Part shown: positions 35,952 to 44,553 of the stretch, one piece after another
Numbering within the stretch: position 1 is the first letter of the stretch
Layout: every line of letters begins with the position of its first letter
Source of the DNA: Arhodomonas sp052060015
Lineage (GTDB): Bacteria > Pseudomonadota > Gammaproteobacteria > Nitrococcales > Nitrococcaceae
Assembly (NCBI RefSeq): GCF_052060015.1
Contig: NZ_JBPODZ010000004.1
Coordinates: forward strand, 1-64,000
Direction of reading: 5' to 3'
Length of the DNA: 64,000 nt
Notes under the pieces: model-generated
What the model saw: the letters and a program-made list of their open reading frames with translations, nothing else
What the model was told of the DNA's origin: nothing
Databases searched by the model: none
Translations under genes and position numbers: made by a program

Positions 35952-37735
35952 TGCGCGGGCTGCCAGTTAATGGATACGAGCACGGCCCGGCCGGGCATCT
36001 CGTAGGTGTCCGCCGTCTGGTAGTCCTCGTCGAGGAGGTTGCTCAGCCGGCCGCGCAGGGTCCACTGATTGTTGATGCGCCAGGCGGCGGTGGCGTCCAC
36101 CACCGTATAGCTGTCCAGTTCGGTGGTGTTGGCCAGGTCGTCATAGCGCTCGCCCCCGTAATGGACCTCCGTGCCCAGGGTGGCGCGGCCGAAGTCCCGC
36201 GACAGGCCCAGGGTCGCCGAGAATTCCGGGCGTCGGGGCAGCTCGTTGCCGGTGTCCCGGTCCTCAGTGTCCAGCCAAGTAGCGGCCAGCCGTGTGTCAA
36301 TGCCGGCGAGGTGGGTGCTGATCTCGCCCTCGAGGCCGCGGATGCGGGCCTCGTTGACGTTGACGCTCGCGGCCGCCCCCGCATCGTAGGCGATCAGGTC
36401 GTCCACTTCGGTGTGGAAGGCGGCGAACCGCCAGCGCCAGTCCCGACCCCCGCGCAGACCCGCCTCGAGGCTACGGGAGCGTTCCGGGTCCAGATCCGGG
36501 TTGCCCTTGAAGAAGCCGGTATCCGGGTAGTAGAGGTCGTTGAAGGTGGGTGCCTTGAAGGCGGTGCCCCAGGACGCATAGCCGTGCAGCGCCGGCGCGA
36601 AGTCATAGCCGGTGGCCAGGCTCCCGGTGGTCTCCCCGCCGTAGGCCTCGTTGTCGTCGTGACGCACCGCGGCCTGGAGATCGAAGGCGCCGGGGCTCCA
36701 CTGGTGCTGGGCGAACACGGCCAGATTGTCGCGGCTGTCCTCGGCGTAGTCGATGGTGCCGCTGACCTCATCGTCGTACCAATCCACGCCGAGGCTGGTC
36801 AGATGGTCGGCGCCCAGGAAGAGGTCGTTCTGCCAGTTCACCGACTTACGCCGGGTGATGAAGCGGTCGCCGCCGAAGTCGCGGCTGTCGGAGTCGTCCA
36901 CGGTCTCGCCGATGCTCAGCCGGGAGCGCCAGGTCTCCACAGGCATCCATTCCAGCTCGCCGCTGACGCTCTGCTGGACGTTATCGGTCTCGTCCGGCGT
37001 GCCGTCGAATTCGTTGTTGCTCTCCGCGCGCAGGGCCCGGCCGCGTAGCGTGAGGGCATTGGTCACTTCGTAGTCGCCCGCGAGGCGCCCCGAGCGGCTG
37101 CTGAAGCCGTCACGGTCCGGGTCATGAGCGAAGTTGTCGGCATCGGTGGCGTCGAAGCCCTCCGTGGACAGCCCGGAGACACCGGCGCTGAAGCCGCCGC
37201 GCTCCCCCGCATGGCCGAAGCCCGTGGAGAACTCCCAGGTCTCCTGGCTGCCAGCGGCGAGGCGCACGTGGGAGGGATCGTCCCGGGTGAAGATCTGGAT
37301 CACGCCGCCGACGGCGTCGGCGCCGTAAAGGCTCGCCCGGGGGCCGCGCACTACCTCGATGCGCTGGATCTGATCCAGGGGGAGCTGTTCCAAAGCGGCG
37401 CTGCCCGCGGTGGCGGAGCCGAGCCGCTGGCCGTCCACGAGCACCAAGGTGTGGTCGCTGTTGGTGCCGCGGAGATAGACGTTGGCAAGCTTGCCGCGGC
37501 CGCCGTTGCTGGTCACGGAGACGCCGGAGAGGCCGCGCAGCAATGTGTGTACATCCGGCGCCTGGCTCTGCTCGATTGCCTCCCGGGTAATCACGTCCAC
37601 GGCCGCCAGGGCCTCGTCGGCGGTAATGGGGGTCCGGGTGGCGGTGACCTGCACCGGCTCGGTGAGCTCGGCGCCGTGGGCGGTGGCCGCGGCGGCGACG
37701 GCCGCAGCGGTGACGAGGCTGATACGGGTGTTCAT
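35948..37735 (-). CDS. btuB: TonB-dependent cobalamin receptor BtuB
   Basis: The 595-residue outer-membrane receptor has a signal peptide (about 1-22), TonB-box-like EPVQVTATRTP and a plug with LVLVDGQRLGSATAG and IEVVRGPRASLYGADAVGGVIQIFT. A barrel of about 22 strands follows. Size and motifs match BtuB (about 600 residues). A cobalamin riboswitch directly upstream identifies the ligand as a corrinoid. ATG 37735 has GGGGAG upstream. It is the first gene of the operon btuB-(cobO)-cbiB-(cobC)-btuF-cobQ. Confidence 0.92.
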   Translation of the reverse strand: MNTRISLVTAAAVAAAATAHGAELTEPVQVTATRTPITADEALAAVDVITREAIEQSQAPDVHTLLRGLSGVSVTSNGGRGKLANVYLRGTNSDHTLVLVDGQRLGSATAGSAALEQLPLDQIQRIEVVRGPRASLYGADAVGGVIQIFTRDDPSHVRLAAGSQETWEFSTGFGHAGERGGFSAGVSGLSTEGFDATDADNFAHDPDRDGFSSRSGRLAGDYEVTNALTLRGRALRAESNNEFDGTPDETDNVQQSVSGELEWMPVETWRSRLSIGETVDDSDSRDFGGDRFITRRKSVNWQNDLFLGADHLTSLGVDWYDDEVSGTIDYAEDSRDNLAVFAQHQWSPGAFDLQAAVRHDDNEAYGGETTGSLATGYDFAPALHGYASWGTAFKAPTFNDLYYPDTGFFKGNPDLDPERSRSLEAGLRGGRDWRWRFAAFHTEVDDLIAYDAGAAASVNVNEARIRGLEGEISTHLAGIDTRLAATWLDTEDRDTGNELPRRPEFSATLGLSRDFGRATLGTEVHYGGERYDDLANTTELDSYTVVDATAAWRINNQWTLRGRLSNLLDEDYQTADTYEMPGRAVLVSINWQPAQ

Positions 37736-37849
37736 TTTGTCTCCCCTGATATGCGCGCACCCGCGCAAGACGGTGATCCTGCGACGTGCGGAGGGGAGAC
37801 GGGGAGTCGGTTGGTGGCCGGCAACCCGGACGCAGCCCTCCGCAGCGTC

Positions 37850-38074
37850 TTCGGTGACGCTCCAGGCCGGTCTCCGGGCTCACGAGCTGGATGGGATCCG
37901 CGGGCCGTGCCTTCCCGCGCCCGGGGGGCGCAGTGGCATGGTTCGGCCCGTGGGGAGCGTCGCGCTCCCCGGCTCGCCTACCGTTGCGGGGGCAGCGCCG
38001 GCATTGCCTCGCCCTTTGGGGGCGGGACGCACCGGCTTCCCGTTTCACCCGCGGCGATGCCGCGGGCACCTGAA
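37850..38074 (-). promoter_or_regulatory. Cobalamin (AdoCbl) riboswitch
   Basis: Reading the minus strand, the leader has the conserved blocks of the cobalamin aptamer in order: GGTGCC with a GC-rich arm, GTGAAACGGGAAGCCGGTG, GCCGGCGCTGCCCCCGCAAC, CATGCCACTG, and the B12 box GAGCCCGGAGACCGGCC at 37865-37881. Between the box and btuB lies another GC-rich hairpin region (about 37815-37855) that can act as the expression platform. High B12 should shut off btuB and the genes behind it. The 3' limit is approximate. Confidence 0.95.
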
Positions 38075-38135
38075 GCAGGGCCTAGACCCTACCGACGGCA
38101 TGACGCGGGGTCAACTGCCGCCGGCAGGGCGGAGG

Positions 38136-40334
38136 CTATTTTCCGAACAACTGGTTCGGCAGCCAGGTGATCAGATCCGGGAAGATGATCACCAGGAACA
38201 GGGCGATGGCCTGGATGGCCAGGAAGGGCAGTGAGGCCCGGTAGATCTGGGCCATAGTGATGTTCGGCGGGCAGACCCCGCGGATGTAGAACAGCGCGTA
38301 GCCGAACGGCGGGCTGAGGAACGACATCTGCATGTTCACCAGGTAGATCACGCCGAACCACAGGGCCACATCCCCGGGCTCCACGCCGGGCAGGCCGAAT
38401 ACACCGCTGAACTCCAGCCCCTCCACGATGGGCACGAAGATCGGCACCGCCAACAGCAGGATGCCCACCCAGTCCAGGAACATGCCGAGGCCCACCAGCA
38501 CGATCATCATGATCAGCAGGATGCCGTAGGGGCCGAGGCCGGTGCCCTGGATCAGTTCGATGACGAAGTCCTGGCCGCCCTGGCGGATATAGAAGCCCAC
38601 GAAGATGGTGGCGCCGAAGATGATCCACATGACCATGGCGGTGGCCTTGAGGGTGGTCATGCTCGCGGTGTGGACGTTGATCCAGGTGAGCCGCCCGTGC
38701 ATGGCCGCCACTACCAGTGCGCCGAGGGTACCGATACCGGCGGCCTCCACCGGCGTGGCCAGTCCGGTGAAGATGGCACCGAGCACAATAATCACCAGGG
38801 TGATCGGCGCGAGCATGTTACGCAGCAGGCGGACCTTCTCCGACCAGCTCACCCGGTCCTCGGGGGCCAGTGCCGGGCCGCTGCCCGGGTTCAGCGTGGC
38901 CCGTAGCCAGATGTAGAGGCCGTACAGGCCGGCGAGGACCAGGCCGGGCACGATGGCGCCCACGTAGAGCTGGCCGACGGATTGCTGTGCGACCACGCCA
39001 TAGATGATGGCGAGGATCGACGGCGGGATGAGGATGCCGAGCGTCCCGCCGGCCATCACTGAACCCAGGGCAATGGTGGGGTGGTAATCGCGCTTGAGCA
39101 TGGCCGGCAGCGCGATCAGTCCCATGGTGACCACGGCGGCGCCAATCACGCCGACCATGGCCGCGAGCAACGTGGAGGCGGCGACCGTGGCGACGCCGAG
39201 CCCACCCTTCAGTCCGCCCATCCACTTGTAGGCGACGTCGAAGAGCTCCTCGATCAGCCCGGCCTTCTCCAGCACCGCGGCCATGAAGATGAACAGCGGG
39301 ATGGCGGAGAGCTGGTAGTTCGTCATCAGCGGGAAGATGCGGGACGGCATGATGTGCAATGCCGCCTGGTCGCTGATGACGAACAGGAAGATAACGCCCA
39401 CGCCGCCGGTGACGAAGGCCAGGGGCAGGCCGGCCATGAGGGCGACCAGCAGCCCCCCGAACATGATCAGCGTAAGCCAGCCGATGCTGGTGTTCTGCAG
39501 CATGCCCTCGAAGGACACCGGCGCCTCCAGCGGGAAGTAGCGGACGATGTTGCCGATCTCCCAGGCGACGATGACGCCGAAGATTGCCGCGGCCACCACC
39601 AGCGTCCAGCCGAGCAGGGGATTGCCGTCGCCCCGACGGAGCTGGTGGCGGAACGCCTGCCAGTCCTTGATCAGCCGCGAGAGGCCCGCGAGCAGCAGCA
39701 ACATCCCGCCGAGGAACATCGCGAACTTGAACGGGAAGAAGGGGATAGCCCACTCGGTGAAGGAGACCTCATTGCGGTAGCCGGTGGCCCAGAAGTAGTC
39801 GTCCGCATTCATCGAATTGGCGAAGAAGTTCCAGGCCGTGGCGGTGAATGCCAGCACGAAGATGAAAAAGATCACCGAGGTGAGGATGTCCAACGACGAG
39901 CGGGTGATGCCGCGGAGCTTGGTGTAGAGCACGTCCACGCGCACATGCCCGTCCTCGCGCAGGGCGTAGGCGCCGGCGACGACGTACTGCGCGCCGAACA
40001 TCAGGAACATGGATTCATGGGCCCAATTGGTCGGCGAGTTGAACGCGTAGCGGACCAGGACCTCGTAGGAATAGATGAAGGGGGCGAGCAGCGCCCAGTA
40101 GGCCACGTAGCGGCCGGTGAACCCCGATATGGCGTCGATGAATCGGGTCAGCGCATTGCCCGGCAGATAGTCGAGGGCGTTGCCCTCCTCCTCCATGGGC
40201 ACGGTCCCGCCGCTCGGCGTATCCCCGCGGCGCTCGGCGCGCCAGACGAAGAACATGACAATGAGCGGTCCGATCAGCAGCAGGACCCAGTATAGCCAGT
40301 GCGGTAACTCCCAGCTGATCCGCAGATCGATCAT
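38136..40334 (-). CDS. Fused TRAP transporter permease (DctQ-DctM)
   Basis: The 732-residue inner-membrane protein joins a small DctQ-like part (about residues 60-235, four membrane segments) to a large DctM-like part (about 275-730, around twelve segments). DctM marks include GVIGAAVVTMGLIALPAML and GGTLGILIPPSILAIIYGV. With the binding protein encoded upstream it imports an organic acid, driven by sodium, which suits a halophile. ATG 40334 is preferred over TTG 40355 because GAGGGGGGAG lies just upstream of it. The transporter is divergent from the acyl-CoA mutase operon, so its substrate is probably the acid that operon consumes. Confidence 0.92.
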   Translation of the reverse strand: MIDLRISWELPHWLYWVLLLIGPLIVMFFVWRAERRGDTPSGGTVPMEEEGNALDYLPGNALTRFIDAISGFTGRYVAYWALLAPFIYSYEVLVRYAFNSPTNWAHESMFLMFGAQYVVAGAYALREDGHVRVDVLYTKLRGITRSSLDILTSVIFFIFVLAFTATAWNFFANSMNADDYFWATGYRNEVSFTEWAIPFFPFKFAMFLGGMLLLLAGLSRLIKDWQAFRHQLRRGDGNPLLGWTLVVAAAIFGVIVAWEIGNIVRYFPLEAPVSFEGMLQNTSIGWLTLIMFGGLLVALMAGLPLAFVTGGVGVIFLFVISDQAALHIMPSRIFPLMTNYQLSAIPLFIFMAAVLEKAGLIEELFDVAYKWMGGLKGGLGVATVAASTLLAAMVGVIGAAVVTMGLIALPAMLKRDYHPTIALGSVMAGGTLGILIPPSILAIIYGVVAQQSVGQLYVGAIVPGLVLAGLYGLYIWLRATLNPGSGPALAPEDRVSWSEKVRLLRNMLAPITLVIIVLGAIFTGLATPVEAAGIGTLGALVVAAMHGRLTWINVHTASMTTLKATAMVMWIIFGATIFVGFYIRQGGQDFVIELIQGTGLGPYGILLIMMIVLVGLGMFLDWVGILLLAVPIFVPIVEGLEFSGVFGLPGVEPGDVALWFGVIYLVNMQMSFLSPPFGYALFYIRGVCPPNITMAQIYRASLPFLAIQAIALFLVIIFPDLITWLPNQLFGK

Positions 40335-40353
40335 GGGCTCCCCCCTCGGGATC

Positions 40354-40376
40354 AAAAAAAACCGTCACGCGGACGG
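40354..40376 (-). terminator. Intrinsic terminator between TRAP binding protein and permease genes
   Basis: On the minus strand ACCGTC-CGCGT-GACGGT is followed by a run of T. It lies between the binding-protein stop and the permease start. Partial read-through would give more binding protein than permease. Confidence 0.8.
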
Positions 40377-40432
40377 TGCGGCAAGGGCGAGCCCCGACCC
40401 CGCGAGGGGGGCCGGGGGCCGTTGGGACATCC

Positions 40433-41575
40433 TCAGATATCGAGCTCGTGGCCCTCGATGTCCTCGTCGGTGATGACGGCGACGGACGGATCCTTCATGG
40501 TCTCGAGATGGAGCTGGAACAGCTTCGCCGCATCCTCGTCCTTGTTCGCCCACTCGAACCACTTCGGGATGGCCGCCTCACGGAAGCGCTGGGCGTCCTC
40601 CTCGCTGAGGTGGATGATCTCCACGCCGGCCTCGCGGTACTTCGGCCAGGCCTGCCGGTTGGCCTCCTGGATGGCAGCATAGTGCTCCCGGGAGTAGGCC
40701 GCCACGAGGTCGTGCATGAGGTCCTGGGTCTGCGGGGACAGCCGGTCCCAAGTGCGTCGCTGGATGGCGATGTCCATGAGGTCCACTGGCTGATGCAGGC
40801 AGGGCGTCGACGGCGGGCCCATGATGATGTAGTCGGTGACCTCGTGGAAACCGAGCTCGTAGTTCACCGCCGGGCCGACGAAGTCCGCCGCGTCGATGGT
40901 GCCGCGCTCGAGGGCCGGATAGACGTCGGAGCCCGGTAGCAGGGTGGTGCGCACGCCCACCTCGGCAAAGGTCTCGGCGACGATGCCGCCGGGGAAGCGG
41001 ATCTTCTTGCCCTCGAAGTCGTCGAAGCTGCGCAGCGGCACCTTCGAGTGGATCAGGTTCATGTCGTGGTGGACATGGCCGAGGAACTCGATATCGAAGC
41101 GGCGGTAGAGGTCCTTGATCATGCCGAAGCCGCCGTAGGCGCCGAACATCATGTCCCAGTGGTGGGGCAGCGATAGCGCCATGGGATAGGAGCTCATGAA
41201 CACGCCGGCCGGCATCTTGCCCGCCCAGTAGACGGTGAACATGTTCTGGCCTTCGATGACGCCGTCACGCACGCCGTCCATGGTGGAGAAGTCCCCCACG
41301 ATGGCGCCGGCGGGATGGGGCTCCACCCGGACCTCGCCGCCGGTGAGCTCCTGGACGCGGCCGGCCCAGTTCTCGAAGGTCTTGTAGCCGACGGTGCCCG
41401 GCTGCCAGGAGCTCTGGATGCGTAGGCGCACGCCGTCCTGGGCCTGGGCATTGCCGATGTAGGGCGCGCCGGTCAGCACCGCAGCGCCGCCGGCGGCGCC
41501 TATGGCGGTGTTCTTCAGGAAACTCCGGCGGCCGGTATCGGTGGTGGTGTCGTCTTTGCGATCTTGCTCAGACAT
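40433..41575 (-). CDS. TRAP transporter solute-binding protein (DctP family)
   Basis: The 380-residue periplasmic protein has a twin-arginine signal (GRRSFLKNTAIG, Arg16-Arg17) and cleavage near AQAQ. The DctP fold shows IQSSWQPGTVGYKTFENWA at the mature start and the carboxylate-gripping Arg in EGKKIRFPGG. Tat export implies folding before secretion, common in halophiles. ATG 41575 has AGGAGG upstream. The likely ligand, by association with the mutase operon, is 2-hydroxyisobutyrate or a related hydroxy or keto acid; this is inference. Confidence 0.9.
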   Translation of the reverse strand: MSEQDRKDDTTTDTGRRSFLKNTAIGAAGGAAVLTGAPYIGNAQAQDGVRLRIQSSWQPGTVGYKTFENWAGRVQELTGGEVRVEPHPAGAIVGDFSTMDGVRDGVIEGQNMFTVYWAGKMPAGVFMSSYPMALSLPHHWDMMFGAYGGFGMIKDLYRRFDIEFLGHVHHDMNLIHSKVPLRSFDDFEGKKIRFPGGIVAETFAEVGVRTTLLPGSDVYPALERGTIDAADFVGPAVNYELGFHEVTDYIIMGPPSTPCLHQPVDLMDIAIQRRTWDRLSPQTQDLMHDLVAAYSREHYAAIQEANRQAWPKYREAGVEIIHLSEEDAQRFREAAIPKWFEWANKDEDAAKLFQLHLETMKDPSVAVITDEDIEGHELDI

Positions 41576-41663
41576 CTCTCTCTCCTCCTGGTTTTCGCCC
41601 GGTCGGGCGTGTGCTGTGGATACCCAGCATGCGCCAACCCGCCCGCAGGGGGCGGAATTGGTC

Positions 41664-41685
41664 TTACCACAGACAGTAGACCATA
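41664..41685. promoter_or_regulatory. Second operator-like half-site before the TRAP genes
   Basis: Read on the minus strand this stretch contains GGTCTACTGT, sharing TCTACTGT with the palindrome at 41732, and the other arm is degenerate. It lies about 90 bases upstream of the binding-protein start. Two such sites would let one regulator control both directions. Confidence 0.4.
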
Positions 41686-41731
41686 GCAGGCGTGGCTGCA
41701 TCAAAGGGTTGCCCTCTCAGTGAATGATGTC

Positions 41732-41745
41732 TACTGTATACAGTA
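41732..41745. promoter_or_regulatory. Perfect palindromic operator in the divergent promoter region
   Basis: TACTGTATACAGTA is a perfect 14-base palindrome between the TRAP genes and the regulator/mutase operon. Its GTATAC core is the type bound by FCD-class GntR regulators, and such a regulator is encoded 230 bases away. Autoregulation and control of the TRAP genes are inferred. Confidence 0.6.
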
Positions 41746-41972
41746 TGAGGAATGCACTCGATGCTGAAGCCGCAGCACCTGCCGGATCCTCGCCGTGCAT
41801 CGGCGTCTGCACCCTGGACAGGGCCACGGGCTGGTGCTGTGGCTGTGGCCGCACCATCGAAGAGATCACGGCCTGGCCGCGACTCTCCGCCGATGGTGCC
41901 CGGGCGGTGTGTGCGCGGCTGCCGGGGCGGCTGGCGGTAATGGGCAGGACCCACAGGGAGGGGGAACAGTGA
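41745..41972 (+). CDS. DUF1289 small cysteine protein
   Basis: The protein of about 75 residues has the DUF1289 motif CIGVCTLDRATGWCCGCGRTIEEI, with four or five cysteines, followed by W..LS. These proteins are common in proteobacteria; the function is unknown and metal binding is suspected. The start is uncertain. ATG 41745 overlaps the end of the palindromic operator and lacks a ribosome-binding site, so the message may be leaderless; ATGs at 41724 and 41727 would place the operator inside the gene. Its stop overlaps the regulator start. Confidence 0.75.
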   Translation: MRNALDAEAAAPAGSSPCIGVCTLDRATGWCCGCGRTIEEITAWPRLSADGARAVCARLPGRLAVMGRTHREGEQ

Positions 41973-42634
41973 TGCAACGGATCGACGTACCCAAGCCGCT
42001 GCCGGAGCTGGTCTACCACGCGGTGCTCAACGCCATCTGCGAGGGCACGTTGCGCCCCGGCGAGCGGGTCACCCAGGAGGGGATGGCCGCGCGATTGGAT
42101 GTCTCCCGGCTGCCGGTGGGCCAGGCACTGAAACGCCTGGAGGGCGAGGGGTTCCTCTGCCCGGCCGGGCGGCGGGGCCTGCGCGTGGCCCCGTTGACCC
42201 GGGAACTGGTGCGCGAGCTCTACGGGCTACGGGCGGGCATCGACCTGGTCGCCGCCGGCGAGGCCGCCCGGCGCTGCGATGCGCACTTCCGCCGTGAGGG
42301 CCAGCGGATCCTCGAGGACGGGCGCTCGGCGCTCGCCGCCCGGGACGTGCCGCTGCTGATCTCCGCGGACGAGGAGTTCCACTGGCTGATCTACGAGACC
42401 GCCGCGAACGCACGGATCCTGGAGGTGATGGCCACCCAGTGGCACCACACACGGCGGGTGATGCTCCACGTCATCGATGACGTGGCCAATCAGGAACCGA
42501 TCTGGGATCAGCACGAGCGAATCTACCGGGCCATCGCCGCCGGCGACGCGGCGGCCGCCGAGCGGCTGGCCCGCGAGCACGCCGACGAGGCCTCGGGCTG
42601 GCTGCAGCAGGCCGCCGAGCGGCTGTCGGCGTAG
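41972..42634 (+). CDS. GntR-family regulator, FCD class
   Basis: The 220-residue protein has an N-terminal winged helix (about 8-70, VTQEGMAARLDVSRLPVGQALKRLE). Its helical FCD ligand domain (about 80-215) keeps the metal-site histidines in DEEFHWLIY, QHERIY and AREH. FCD regulators usually sense the carboxylic acid handled by the neighbouring genes. ATG 41972 overlaps the DUF1289 stop. The mutase small-subunit gene follows after 27 bases, so regulator and pathway probably share a transcript. Confidence 0.9.
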   Translation: MQRIDVPKPLPELVYHAVLNAICEGTLRPGERVTQEGMAARLDVSRLPVGQALKRLEGEGFLCPAGRRGLRVAPLTRELVRELYGLRAGIDLVAAGEAARRCDAHFRREGQRILEDGRSALAARDVPLLISADEEFHWLIYETAANARILEVMATQWHHTRRVMLHVIDDVANQEPIWDQHERIYRAIAAGDAAAAERLAREHADEASGWLQQAAERLSA

Positions 42635-42661
42635 ATGCCAACACAACGAGGAGGAGAGGAA

Positions 42662-43078
42662 ATGGCCGAGAACGAACCGGTGATCCGGGTGCTGCTCGCC
42701 AAGGTCGGCCTGGACGGCCACGACCGTGGCGTAAAGATCGTGGCGCGCACCCTGCGCGATGCCGGCATGGACGTGGTCTATACCGGGCTGCATCGCACCC
42801 CGGAGGAGGTCGTGGATGCCGCGCTCCAGGAGGACGTGGACATCCTCGGGATCAGCCTGCTCTCGGGAGTGCACATGACGGTGTTCCCCCGGGTCCTGGA
42901 GCTGCTCCGGGAGAAGGGCGGCGAGGACATCATCGTCGCCGGTGGGGGCGTGATCCCCGACGAGGATGTCGCCGAGCTCGAGCGCATGGGCGTCGCCAAG
43001 GTTCTGCTCCAGGACACGCCGCCCCAGGAGATCGTGGATTCCTTCCGCGCCCTGGTGGCGGAGCGCGGGGCGCGCTAG
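42662..43078 (+). CDS. hcmB: Acyl-CoA mutase small subunit, B12-binding
   Basis: The 138-residue protein is a single cobalamin-binding domain. It has the base-off/His-on motif DGHDRG at residues 18-23 (His20 is the lower ligand), SLLSG and the GGGVIP loop. It is the separate B12 subunit of two-subunit acyl-CoA mutases (isobutyryl- and 2-hydroxyisobutyryl-CoA mutase types). Its partner is the large subunit at 45513. ATG 42662 has AGGAGG upstream. The hcmB name rests on the active-site residues of the large subunit. Confidence 0.82.
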   Translation: MAENEPVIRVLLAKVGLDGHDRGVKIVARTLRDAGMDVVYTGLHRTPEEVVDAALQEDVDILGISLLSGVHMTVFPRVLELLREKGGEDIIVAGGGVIPDEDVAELERMGVAKVLLQDTPPQEIVDSFRALVAERGAR

Positions 43079-43122
43079 CGCCTCGCGCCGCCACGACAAC
43101 CAAAACACTGGAGGAGGAGATC

Positions 43123-44553
43123 ATGGAGCAGTGGCACTTCCCGCCACGCTACGACGGCACCTACTTCCCGGCGCCGGATCAGCGATACTGGTTCCCTCAG
43201 CGCGAGACCATGGACCCCGCGGAGCGCGACGAGGCCATCGTCGCGCGCCTGCGCGAGGTGATGCACTACGCCTACGAGCATGCCCCCTTCTACCGGCGGA
43301 AATGGGATGCCGCTGGCATCGGCCCTGACGACGTCCGCAGCCTAGCGGACTTCGAGCACGTGCCGGTGGTGACCAAGGACGAGATCCGCGCCTCCCAGGC
43401 CAATGCCCCTCCGTTCGGCGATTACCTTTGCGTCCCGGAGCAGGAGGTACACCATATTCACGGCACCTCTGGGACCTCCGGGCGTCCGACGGTCTTCGGC
43501 ATCTCCCGGGAGGACTGGGAGACCATCGCCAACAACCACGCCCGGATCATGTGGGGCATGGGGTTGCGCCCCGGGGACACGGTATTCGTCGCCGCCATCC
43601 TCAGCCTTTACATGGGCTCCTGGGGGGCGCTCATCGGCGCCGAGCGCCTGGGCTGCAAGGCTTTCCCCTTCGGCGCCGGCGCGCCGGGGATGACCTCCCG
43701 GGCGGTGACCTGGCTGCGCATGATGCAGCCGGCGGGCTTCTACTCCACCCCATCCTATGCGCTGCGCCTCGCGGAGGTGGCCGAGGAGGAGGGCGTGGAC
43801 CCGCGGGAGTTCGGCATCCGGGTGATGTTCTTCTCCGGCGAGCCGGGCGGCTCCATTCCGGGTATCCGTGACCACATCGCCCGCACCTTCGGGGCGCGTG
43901 TGGTGGACTCCGGCACCATGGCGGAGGTGACCCCCTGGATGCACGGCGCCGGCAGCGCCGAGACCGACGGCATGCTGCTGTGGCAGGACATCGTCTACAC
44001 CGAGGTGTGCGACCCGGAGACCTTCCGCCGGGTCCCCTACGGGAGCCAGGGGACCCCGATCTACACCACCCTGGAGCGGACCTCCCAGCCCATGATCCGC
44101 CTGTTCTCCGGCGATCTCACCCACTGGGTGCTGGAGGACAACCCCTGCGGACGTACGTACCCGCGCCTGCCCCAGGGCATCTACGGTCGGATCGACGACA
44201 TGTTCCAGATCCGCGGCGAAAACGTGTACCCGAGTGAGATCGCGGCGGTGCTCACCGAGCTCGACGGCTATGGCGGTGAGCACCGCATCGTCGTCTCCCG
44301 GGAGGGGGTGATGGACGAGCTGCTGGTGCAGGTGGAGATGGACGGGGCCACCGAGGCCCGTGGTGATGCGGCCATCGCCGCATTCCGCGAGCACGCCGCC
44401 TCCGCCCTGGCCCGCATGCTTGGCCTGCGGGTGGCGGTGGAGCCGGTCAGCGCCGGCACCTTCGAGCGTACCGATTTCAAGGCCAAGCGCGTGATCGATG
44501 ACCGGGATCTCTACGCAAGCCTGCAACGGCGGGTAGGGGGCGGTGATGGCTGA
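43123..44553 (+). CDS. hcl: PaaK-type acyl-CoA ligase, probably 2-hydroxyisobutyryl-CoA ligase
   Basis: The 476-residue adenylate-forming ligase has its nucleotide loop at HGTSGTSGRP (114-123). It also has the adenine-binding SGEPGGS region, YGRIDDMFQIRGENVYPSEI before the mobile C-terminal domain, and a Lys in DFKAKRV near the C-terminus. Automated annotation would call it phenylacetate-CoA ligase. None of the paa genes are present, while a mutase of 2-hydroxyisobutyryl type is. The known 2-hydroxyisobutyryl-CoA ligase belongs to this family and has about this length. It overlaps the GTPase gene by 8 bases. Confidence 0.72.
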   Translation: MEQWHFPPRYDGTYFPAPDQRYWFPQRETMDPAERDEAIVARLREVMHYAYEHAPFYRRKWDAAGIGPDDVRSLADFEHVPVVTKDEIRASQANAPPFGDYLCVPEQEVHHIHGTSGTSGRPTVFGISREDWETIANNHARIMWGMGLRPGDTVFVAAILSLYMGSWGALIGAERLGCKAFPFGAGAPGMTSRAVTWLRMMQPAGFYSTPSYALRLAEVAEEEGVDPREFGIRVMFFSGEPGGSIPGIRDHIARTFGARVVDSGTMAEVTPWMHGAGSAETDGMLLWQDIVYTEVCDPETFRRVPYGSQGTPIYTTLERTSQPMIRLFSGDLTHWVLEDNPCGRTYPRLPQGIYGRIDDMFQIRGENVYPSEIAAVLTELDGYGGEHRIVVSREGVMDELLVQVEMDGATEARGDAAIAAFREHAASALARMLGLRVAVEPVSAGTFERTDFKAKRVIDDRDLYASLQRRVGGGDG

